Shown: piece by piece, positions 1 to 4,527 of the stretch
How positions within the stretch are numbered: position 1 is the stretch's first letter
How the letters are laid out: the number at the start of each line of letters is the position of its first letter
Position numbers and translations under genes: made by a program
Notes under the pieces: model-generated
Database searches by the model: none
What the model was told of the DNA's origin: nothing
The model's input: the letters and a program-made list of their open reading frames with translations, nothing else
From: Candidatus Bathyarchaeota archaeon
GTDB taxonomy: Archaea > Thermoproteota > Bathyarchaeia > TCS64
DNA length: 6,134 bases
Assembly: GCA_003662205.1 (NCBI GenBank)
Contig: QMXQ01000099.1
Location: forward strand, 1-6,134
Direction of reading: 5' to 3'

Positions 1-51
1 CATATACGCCGCGGCCGACGCAGCGATCAGGACGACGGCGACTATGAACAC
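1..51 (-). CDS. Partial gene at left edge, N-terminal membrane segment or signal anchor
   Basis: Only the 5' end of this minus-strand reading frame is inside the window. The frame stays open from about position 126 to the edge. Read from the GTG at 49-51 it gives a hydrophobic run (FIVAVVLIAASAAAY), immediately preceded by Asp-Arg-Arg, which looks like a signal peptide or membrane anchor with positive-inside charge. The start is unresolved. The GTG at 51 would leave the basic residues outside the protein. A TTG at 124-126 would keep them and add 25 residues. A TATA-like TTAAAT lies at 111-116 but has no start codon at the 30-37 bp spacing seen elsewhere here. The function cannot be told from so short a piece. 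The hydrophobic pattern and the absence of stops are seen; that it is a gene is inference. Confidence 0.35.
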   Translation of the reverse strand, partial: MFIVAVVLIAASAAAYM

Positions 52-124
52 TCTTCGGTCCGTATCGACCCCGCCTCTGAACCCGTTGAGGCGATCAACG
101 GAGGGGCAGCTTAAATCCGTTTTC

Positions 125-131
125 AAAAAAA
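125..131 (-). terminator. Oligo-T terminator of the M55 peptidase gene
   Basis: Seven A residues on the plus strand are seven T residues in the non-template strand of the minus-strand peptidase gene, starting 8 nt past its TGA stop (140-142). Intrinsic termination at oligo-T tracts, often without a hairpin, is standard in archaea. No strong hairpin precedes it. Confidence 0.6.
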
Positions 132-139
132 GGGGAGGA

Positions 140-982
140 TCAGCGGTTCTCGGCGGCGCCGGCGAGGTAGATGGTGGCGCGGAGGCCGCGGAGGGCCTCG
201 GGGTAGCTGCTGAAGACCGCCTTCACCGTCCTGCCGTCGACCCGCTCGATGTAGGGAAGGATGGAGACGACGTCCGCCATCGTCGAGGTCGCATACCTGA
301 TCTTGACCTCCACGGGTTCCTCCACCCTGTAGGGCTTGATGTTGCCGGCGTCTGCCAGCGCCTCCGTCACCGTCTTCTTGATGAGGGCGCGGGCCTTCTT
401 CGGGTGGAGGCATTTGGCGGCGTACCTGCCGACGGCCCACTTGACGATGGCTGCCTTGATGTTGGGGACGAAGCTCCTCGCCTCCGCGGCGACGGCGGCG
501 TCTCCCGAGACGAAGACCGACGGCACGCCGTACCAGCCCGCGAGGGCGGAGTTCAGCCCGAACTCTCCCGTCTCGCGGCCGTTGATGTAGATGGCGTCCA
601 CCGCCCTCCCCGAGATGGTGTGGCAGAGGATGCCGTTCTCCGTCCCCTTCATCGAGTGGTAGCCGACGTAGAGGGCGGCGTCGAAGCCTTCTCCGATGCC
701 CTCCATCATCGACCCGGGCTTCGGCGACCCCCGGATGAGGTAGGCGGCCTCGTGCACCTCCTCGGGCTGGAGGTTCCGCATCCGGCCGTGGGCGTCGGAG
801 ACGACGACCTCCTCGGCGCCGGCCTCCAGCGCCCCCTCGATGGCGGCGTTCAGGTCCCCCACCATCAGCTTCCGCCCCACCTCGTACTCGTGGGGGTCAC
901 GGCCGACCTGGGCCCAATCGACGATGCCGGTGATCCCCTCCATGTCGATGGAGATGAAAACCTTCCTAGGCTTGTCAGACAT
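140..982 (-). CDS. M55 family zinc D-aminopeptidase (DppA-like)
   Basis: 280-residue protein matching the M55 (DppA) fold, whose characterised member in Bacillus subtilis is a decameric zinc enzyme removing N-terminal D-amino acids such as D-Ala from short peptides. Visible family motifs are SIDMEG with D13 and E15, SDAHG with H65, GYHSM with H109, a His at H121 that would be the catalytic one, and GEFGLN with E140. The E15-H65 and H65-H109 spacings equal those of DppA (E10-H60-H104). The length is typical and no signal peptide is visible, so it is probably cytoplasmic. The ATG at 980-982 lies 34 bp below a TATA box, which supports this start. No peptide transporter genes adjoin it, unlike the Bacillus dpp operon, so the natural substrate is open. 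Family assignment is strong; exact specificity is inferred. Confidence 0.9.
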   Translation of the reverse strand: MSDKPRKVFISIDMEGITGIVDWAQVGRDPHEYEVGRKLMVGDLNAAIEGALEAGAEEVVVSDAHGRMRNLQPEEVHEAAYLIRGSPKPGSMMEGIGEGFDAALYVGYHSMKGTENGILCHTISGRAVDAIYINGRETGEFGLNSALAGWYGVPSVFVSGDAAVAAEARSFVPNIKAAIVKWAVGRYAAKCLHPKKARALIKKTVTEALADAGNIKPYRVEEPVEVKIRYATSTMADVVSILPYIERVDGRTVKAVFSSYPEALRGLRATIYLAGAAENR

Positions 983-1011
983 GTGGATCAGGAACTATGT
1001 TGACCCGGGAC

Positions 1012-1019
1012 GATATAAA
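1012..1019 (-). promoter_or_regulatory. TATA box of the M55 peptidase gene
   Basis: The minus strand reads TTTATATC, a good archaeal TATA box, centred about 34 bp upstream of the peptidase ATG. The predicted transcript start near 990 leaves a leader of about 8 nt. It sits only 6 bp past the stop of the zinc-ribbon gene, so the peptidase has its own promoter rather than depending on read-through. Confidence 0.65.
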
Positions 1020-1024
1020 ACAGT

Positions 1025-1201
1025 TCACATCTCCGCCCGCCGAGGCTTCCTGAACCGGATGGGGGCGCCGCAGTAGAGGCACATCATCGTCCTCGGGACG
1101 AGGTGCCCGCAGCGCCTGCACACCACCAGCGCCTTGTTTTCCCCGTCCGCGCGCGCCATCGGGGGCAGCTCATCCACGACCGTTTCCTGAGCCGTCTTCA
1201 A
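1025..1201 (-). CDS. Small zinc-ribbon protein (58 aa, or 44 aa from an internal ATG)
   Basis: A short minus-strand frame encodes a classic treble-clef/zinc-ribbon knuckle pair: CRRCGHLVPR (C28, C31), then CLYCGAP (C41, C44), followed by a basic tail RFRKPRR. Four cysteines as CxxC-9-CxxC would bind one zinc ion; the basic tail suggests nucleic acid or ribosome contact, but that is inference. Starts possible in frame are TTG at 1199-1201 (58 aa), GTG at 1175-1177 (50 aa) and ATG at 1157-1159 (44 aa). I chose TTG because it lies about 30 bp from a TATA box, as do the other starts in this window; an in-frame TGA lies directly upstream of it. The alternative is the ATG, with a leader of roughly 45 nt. 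Small zinc ribbons like this are common and mostly uncharacterised in archaea; no specific function is claimed. Confidence 0.7.
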   Translation of the reverse strand: MKTAQETVVDELPPMARADGENKALVVCRRCGHLVPRTMMCLYCGAPIRFRKPRRAEM

Positions 1202-1227
1202 TCACCAGTGGGTGTTCATCGCATCCG

Positions 1228-1235
1228 CTTTAAAG
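1228..1235 (-). promoter_or_regulatory. TATA box of the zinc-ribbon gene
   Basis: The minus strand reads CTTTAAAG, centred about 30 bp from the TTG at 1201. It is one half of a divergent promoter pair; the plus-strand partner serves the purN-like gene. Confidence 0.5.
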
Positions 1236-1260
1236 TTGAACGGAGTTTTCAGGACGAGAG

Positions 1261-1283
1261 GGGCGGGCGAAACTGCGCCGCCC
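1261..1283. repeat. GC-rich imperfect inverted repeat between divergent promoters
   Basis: GGGCGG (1261-1266) pairs with CCGCCC (1278-1283); two further pairs (1268-1269 with 1276-1277) are possible with G1267 bulged, leaving a six-base loop. It lies near the midpoint of the two TATA boxes at about 1231 and 1306, so an operator role is conceivable. In GC-rich DNA such a repeat can easily arise by chance. Confidence 0.25.
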
Positions 1284-1302
1284 AAGCGTCCGCGCCTCGA
1301 CC

Positions 1303-1310
1303 CTTTTAAG
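1303..1310 (+). promoter_or_regulatory. TATA box of the purN-like gene
   Basis: CTTTTAAG is centred about 30 bp upstream of the ATG at 1336, which predicts a transcript start only a few bases before the start codon, so the mRNA would be leaderless or nearly so. It stands out as AT-rich in strongly GC-rich surroundings. Confidence 0.65.
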
Positions 1311-1335
1311 GACGCCGCCACAGATCAATAGGTGT

Positions 1336-2151
1336 ATGGGCGTCCGTCTCATCTTCGACCCGGGCAAGGGGGCGCCGATGCGGGTCGCCTGCTTCATGTC
1401 GGGCTCCGGGACCAACGCGAGGAAGATCATCGAGCGCTCCCTCGAGGCCGACTCGGCGTACAGGGTCGTGCTCATCTTCACCGACGTCAGGGACGACAGG
1501 GTGGACAAGCGGGGGGAGAAGGTGTGTAGGGCGAGGGAGATCGCCGAGGAGTACGGCGTCGCCTACGAGTGCAGCGACATCCTCGACTTCTACCGGAGCA
1601 GGGGGCGCAGATCCAAACGGGACCTCTCCCTCCGCCCCGAGTACGACCTGACGGTCCTGAGGAAAGTCGAGCCCTACGGCGTCGATGTCATCGCCCTCGC
1701 GGGCTACATGAGCATCGTGACCCGCCCGCTTCTGGAGAGGTTCGACGGACGGATCGTGAACGTCCACCCCGCCGACCTCTCGGTCACGGACGACGGCCGC
1801 AGAAAATATGTGGGGATGCACGCCGTCAGGGACGCGATCCTGGCGGGAGAGCCCGCGCTCTACTCGACCACCCATGTCGTCAGGGAGGAGGTCGACCACG
1901 GGGAGATACTCGTCCGCTCCGAGCCGGTCCCCGTCCGGCTCCCGGAGGGTGTCTCCCTTGAGGGCCTCAGGCGGGACAGAAAACTGCTCAGGCGGGTCGC
2001 GAGGGAGCATCAGAGCCGGCTGAAGGAGAGGGGGGACTGGGTCATCTACCCGCTGACGCTGCAGATGATCGCCGAGGGTAGGTTCGCCCTGGACGGGAGG
2101 GGGAACGTCTATGTCGACGGGGTGCTGGCGCCTCACGGGTTCAGGCTCTAA
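1336..2151 (+). CDS. purN: PurN-type phosphoribosylglycinamide formyltransferase
   Basis: 271-residue protein of the formyltransferase family, most like PurN, which transfers a formyl group from 10-formyl-tetrahydrofolate to glycinamide ribonucleotide in purine synthesis. The N-terminal substrate loop is FMSGSGTNARK (20-30). The catalytic residues fit PurN: N142 and H144 in VNVHP, and D187 in EEVDHGEIL. The C-terminus DWVIYPLTLQMIAEGR through the final HGF parallels the E. coli PurN tail IYPL...ADGR...PQGY. It is longer than E. coli PurN (212 aa) because of a 15-residue N-terminal extension, extra residues around 85-113, a small insertion after H144, and a longer basic stretch near 205-233. 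The ATG at 1336 suits the TATA box; the internal ATG at 1378 would start exactly at the canonical domain but lies over 70 bp from the box. No other purine genes adjoin it. A different formyl acceptor is possible. Confidence 0.85.
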   Translation: MGVRLIFDPGKGAPMRVACFMSGSGTNARKIIERSLEADSAYRVVLIFTDVRDDRVDKRGEKVCRAREIAEEYGVAYECSDILDFYRSRGRRSKRDLSLRPEYDLTVLRKVEPYGVDVIALAGYMSIVTRPLLERFDGRIVNVHPADLSVTDDGRRKYVGMHAVRDAILAGEPALYSTTHVVREEVDHGEILVRSEPVPVRLPEGVSLEGLRRDRKLLRRVAREHQSRLKERGDWVIYPLTLQMIAEGRFALDGRGNVYVDGVLAPHGFRL

Positions 2152-2606
2152 TCTGTCTTCGAGATGGGGGCGATGATGGCGTCGTTGAGGCGGATCACGT
2201 CCTCGACCCTGACCTCTAGGAGTCGGTCCCTGGCCCCGCCGCCGCAGTAGAGGGTCTCCCATTCGGCTAGCTCGCTGTCGACGACGACCCGCATGGGGGT
2301 CCGGTAGCCGAGGGAGGGGGTCGCCCCCGGGAGGTAGCCGCTGATGGCCTCCGCCTCCTTGAAGGGCATGAGCCGGACGTTCTTGACGCCAAGGGCCTTC
2401 GCCGCGCGCCTGAGGCTGACGCGCCTATCGCCGGGGACGATGAGGACGACGTGCTCCCCCGCGTCGGTGACGGAGACCAAGTTCTTCGTGATCCTGTGGA
2501 GGTCGACGCCCGTCGCCTCGGCGGCGTCAGCGGTGTGCACCGTCTCAGGCTTGGGGATAAACCTGTGCCAGACCCCGTGCCGGGTCAGGTAGTCGTCGAG
2601 GCTCAT
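2148..2606 (-). CDS. YbaK/ProX-family aminoacyl-tRNA deacylase-like protein
   Basis: 152-residue single-domain protein of the YbaK/aaRS-associated editing family, whose members hydrolyse mischarged tRNAs such as Cys-tRNA(Pro) or Ala-tRNA(Pro). Diagnostic stretches are TKNLV with the conserved lysine K41, VPGDRRVSLRRAAKALG (58-74), the substrate-pocket segment GYLPGATPSLGY (90-101) with the family's G-x-x-P-G-x-x-x-P spacing, and GGGARDRLLEV (122-132) with the typical glycine pair. The full family length is present, so it is a free-standing trans-editing factor rather than a ProRS insertion. Its ATG immediately follows the TAG of the upstream deiminase gene (TAGATG on the minus strand), so the two should be cotranscribed and translationally coupled. 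Its own stop overlaps the end of the convergent purN-like gene. Which mischarged amino acid it removes cannot be read from sequence. Confidence 0.88.
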   Translation of the reverse strand: MSLDDYLTRHGVWHRFIPKPETVHTADAAEATGVDLHRITKNLVSVTDAGEHVVLIVPGDRRVSLRRAAKALGVKNVRLMPFKEAEAISGYLPGATPSLGYRTPMRVVVDSELAEWETLYCGGGARDRLLEVRVEDVIRLNDAIIAPISKTD

Positions 2607-3530
2607 CTAGTCATCCCTGAGGAGGGGGCAGGTCATGCAGTGGGGGCCTCCGCCGCCGAGGCTGAGCTGGCTCCCCGGGATGCGGATGACGTCGAAGCCC
2701 CGATCCTCCAGCTCGCCGATGATCCTCTCGTTCCACTCGTATGAGACGCACTTCCGGTCGCCGAGGCCGACGATGTTGGGGCCGAAGGTCCGCACCTCTG
2801 AGTCGTCGGCGTAGATGAACTCCAAGCCCTTCTCCCTCAGGTAGTCCTCCACGAAGACGAGTTCGACGCCGTCCTCGTTGTAGACGTAGGCCGGGTAGAG
2901 GTCGAGGGAGGACCTGTGCATGACGGCGAGGTCGGGGGCCATCACCATCAGCGCCCCGTCGAGGTGGACCCTGAAAGAGGGGAGGGGGACGGCCACGAAC
3001 TCCTTGATGACCTTGCCGAGCATCAGCCTCCTCACCATGCCGAGGCCCTCCTCGTTCGACCGGGTGCCGAACCCCATCATCAGGGTCTCCCGGTCGAGGT
3101 AGACGAAGTCGCCCCCCTCGACGAGGCCCGGCGGCTCCACCTTCAGGGCGACGGGGATACCGAGCCTCCTCATGGCCTTCTCCACCAGGAGGGGCTCCGG
3201 GAACCTCGCCTGATAGGTCATCCTCAGGATGAAGGCACCGAGGCTGGGGACGCTGCACACGTCCCTCATGTAGACGAGGTTCGGCATCCTCGCCGCCGTC
3301 TCCCGGTCCCTCCCCTCCAGGAGGTCGCTGAGCAGGATGACCTCGACCCCCTCGCCGCGGAGGGCATCCGTGAAAGCGTCATGCTCCTTCTGGAACGCCC
3401 GCCAGTAGACGACGTCCCTGAACAGATAGGCGTCCTTGTTGCCGGGCGTTATCCTCCTCAGCTCCTCGGTCGGCCTGTGCATCAACACCTTCCTCAATCG
3501 GCCGTACTCGGTCTGCGCCCCGTACTTCAT
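2607..3530 (-). CDS. Short arginine deiminase-family amidinohydrolase
   Basis: 307-residue member of the guanidino-modifying superfamily (arginine deiminase, dimethylargininase, amidinotransferases). The complete catalytic set is visible: D90 in YMRDVC, E138 in VEGGD, H189 and D191 in VHLDG, and the nucleophile C298 in GGGGPHCMTCP. These match D166, E224, H278, D280 and C406 of Pseudomonas arginine deiminase. The C-terminal GGGGPHCM is closest to the deiminase subgroup. At 307 residues it is about 100 shorter than bacterial arginine deiminases and lacks room for their helical insertion, so dimethylargininase, agmatine-type deiminase or arginine dihydrolase activity are alternatives. No carbamate kinase or ornithine carbamoyltransferase gene lies next to it, so a classical fermentative ADI operon is not supported here. 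It is the first gene of a two-gene operon with the YbaK-like gene. The superfamily and intact active site are secure; the substrate is inferred. Confidence 0.88.
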   Translation of the reverse strand: MKYGAQTEYGRLRKVLMHRPTEELRRITPGNKDAYLFRDVVYWRAFQKEHDAFTDALRGEGVEVILLSDLLEGRDRETAARMPNLVYMRDVCSVPSLGAFILRMTYQARFPEPLLVEKAMRRLGIPVALKVEPPGLVEGGDFVYLDRETLMMGFGTRSNEEGLGMVRRLMLGKVIKEFVAVPLPSFRVHLDGALMVMAPDLAVMHRSSLDLYPAYVYNEDGVELVFVEDYLREKGLEFIYADDSEVRTFGPNIVGLGDRKCVSYEWNERIIGELEDRGFDVIRIPGSQLSLGGGGPHCMTCPLLRDD

Positions 3531-3562
3531 CCTACAAACCCAGACCTATACGAGGGTCCTCC

Positions 3563-3570
3563 GGATAAAG
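3563..3570 (-). promoter_or_regulatory. TATA-like box of the deiminase/deacylase operon
   Basis: The minus strand reads CTTTATCC, centred about 37 bp upstream of the deiminase ATG, and is preceded by a purine-rich stretch that could act as the BRE. The predicted leader is about 10 nt. Confidence 0.5.
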
Positions 3571-3616
3571 CCTTTTCTTCCACGAGACGTCCTCAGCCCA
3601 TCAAGAATCACGGGGA

Positions 3617-3644
3617 TCAGGCGGTTCTAGAGTCTCGCGCCTGA
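3617..3644. promoter_or_regulatory. Perfect 7-bp inverted repeat, candidate shared operator
   Basis: TCAGGCG (3617-3623) and its exact reverse complement CGCCTGA (3638-3644) are separated by 14 bp. The half-site centres are 21 bp apart, two helical turns, as expected for a dimeric regulator binding one face. The dyad centre (about 3630.5) falls almost exactly midway between the deiminase TATA box (about 3567) and the HExxH-gene TATA box (about 3693). A palindromic TCTAGA (3626-3631) lies within the spacer. The repeat is seen; the operator role is inference. Confidence 0.35.
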
Positions 3645-3689
3645 CGATGAGCCGGCCCCGTAGTTGTAGTCTCCGTTGACACCACTCTC

Positions 3690-3697
3690 CTTAAATC
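3690..3697 (+). promoter_or_regulatory. TATA-like box of the HExxH protein gene
   Basis: CTTAAATC is the only AT-rich element here and lies about 34 bp upstream of the GTG at 3727. Because it falls downstream of the ATG at 3676, it argues against that longer start: the predicted transcript would begin near 3718. Confidence 0.55.
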
Positions 3698-3726
3698 CCC
3701 CCCATCGTTCTAACATCAGATATGGC

Positions 3727-4470
3727 GTGATCGGGCGGAGAGAACTCACCTCCAAGGACGTGCGCAAGCTCGTTTTTAGGGCCATCGAGCTTATCGCGGA
3801 CGCCCAGAGGGAGCTCGATCTACCCATTTGTCCTCACATAGGCGAGACCCGGGAGAAGCTGAGGGAAGGCGAGTTCAGGGCGGAGCCCCTTCCTCGGAAC
3901 AGGAGCGGCCCCTACACGGCGGAGTACGGCGTCTTCCAGCCCCCCTCGACGATAGTCTTGGACAGTAGGCTCCCCTTCTGCGACAGGCCCCTCCGCATCC
4001 CTCAGTTTCCCGCCTCCCTCGCCTGCTACTGCGCGACGCATGAGGTTATCCACGCCGACGACCACACCGGCGGCGACAGGCTCCTCGTGGAGACGCGCAG
4101 GCACATCCTCGAAGACCATGTGGACAAGCTTGAGAAGGGGATGCAGTTCATCGACAGGGAGGGCGGCCGGGACTGCATCGGCGGCTACGAGGAGCTGGCG
4201 GATCTGTGGGCCATGCACTACGTTGACATGGTCACCCACTACCGGGCGTACGTCGTCCTCAGGCACTGGCAGCTCCCCAAGATCGACCTCATCTGGTCCA
4301 GGCTCAACAGCGACTTCTTCCCGCCCAACCTGCTCACCTGCATCGAGCGCCAGAGGGGCGTCAGCTACGTCTTCGACCTCATCAGGCGGGCCGGCGAGTA
4401 CTGCCTCATCGACGCCCTAGGGGAGTTCAGGAGCATCGGCGAGAAGAACGCGTGCCGATACACGGTCTGA
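3727..4470 (+). CDS. Unrecognised protein with HExxH motif, putative metalloprotease-like
   Basis: I do not recognise this family. From the GTG at 3727 it is 247 residues; the frame can be extended to an ATG at 3676 (264 aa), but the TATA box lies between the two, so GTG is preferred. The central feature is ATHEVIHADDHTGGD, an HExxH zinc-binding signature (H105, E106, H109) followed by D111, D112 and H113. About 46 residues later comes GYEELADLWAMHYVDMV, a likely helix whose E155 or E156 could be the third ligand of a gluzincin. The N-terminal part (1-35) looks helical and charged; the C-terminal half is rich in aromatics and carries scattered cysteines. There is no signal peptide or membrane segment, so it is probably cytoplasmic. 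It is divergent from the deiminase operon and shares its promoter region. Peptidase activity is inference from the motif alone; a metal-dependent hydrolase or a structural metal site are alternatives. Confidence 0.75.
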   Translation: MIGRRELTSKDVRKLVFRAIELIADAQRELDLPICPHIGETREKLREGEFRAEPLPRNRSGPYTAEYGVFQPPSTIVLDSRLPFCDRPLRIPQFPASLACYCATHEVIHADDHTGGDRLLVETRRHILEDHVDKLEKGMQFIDREGGRDCIGGYEELADLWAMHYVDMVTHYRAYVVLRHWQLPKIDLIWSRLNSDFFPPNLLTCIERQRGVSYVFDLIRRAGEYCLIDALGEFRSIGEKNACRYTV

Positions 4471-4486
4471 AGCCGGCCGGAAATAG

Positions 4487-4495
4487 TTTTTAATA
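4487..4495 (+). promoter_or_regulatory. TATA box of the DNA ligase gene
   Basis: TTTTTAATA is centred about 37 bp upstream of the ligase ATG, with the purine-rich GGAAATAG just before it as a possible BRE. The predicted leader is about 12 nt. Its five T residues lie 16 nt past the stop of the HExxH gene and could also end that gene's transcript. Confidence 0.65.
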
Positions 4496-4527
4496 CGCGC
4501 TGCCTCCCACACTCTCTCGGATTCAAC

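Noticed and set aside
44..1003. Long plus-strand open frame (319 codons) opposite the M55 peptidase
   Set aside because: It is the antisense shadow of a clearly recognisable gene. Its Asp/Gly/Val/Arg/His-rich composition is typical of reverse-strand translation of GC-rich coding DNA, with no family motifs.
1202..1219. Five-codon ORF (MNTHW) just before the TTG of the zinc-ribbon gene
   Set aside because: Its ATG lies only about 12 bp below the TATA box, upstream of the expected transcript start, so it is unlikely to be in the mRNA.
1306..2262. Long minus-strand open frame (318 codons) opposite the purN-like gene
   Set aside because: The plus strand has intact PurN motifs. The antisense product is low-complexity and rich in Arg, Pro, Asp and Val, and it would also overlap the YbaK-like gene.
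2916..3644. Plus-strand open frame (242 codons) across the deiminase gene and intergenic region
   Set aside because: It has no recognisable motif, and the minus strand encodes an intact deiminase active site. The frame runs through the divergent promoter region.
3641..3650. CTGACGATGA as a D'/C' box pair of an archaeal C/D guide RNA
   Set aside because: No outer C box or D box lies at the needed 10-13 nt distances, and the CTGA is part of the perfect inverted repeat.
3651..3725. tRNA-like start (GGCCCCGTAGTTGTAGTC) in the divergent region
   Set aside because: It resembles a tRNA D-arm, but there is no matching 3' acceptor strand, no GGTTCGA T-loop and no anticodon stem, and it overlaps the TATA box of the next gene.
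3676..3726. N-terminal extension of the HExxH protein from ATG 3676
   Set aside because: The likely TATA box lies inside this segment, and the extension (PLSLNPPHRSN) looks like translated intergenic DNA.
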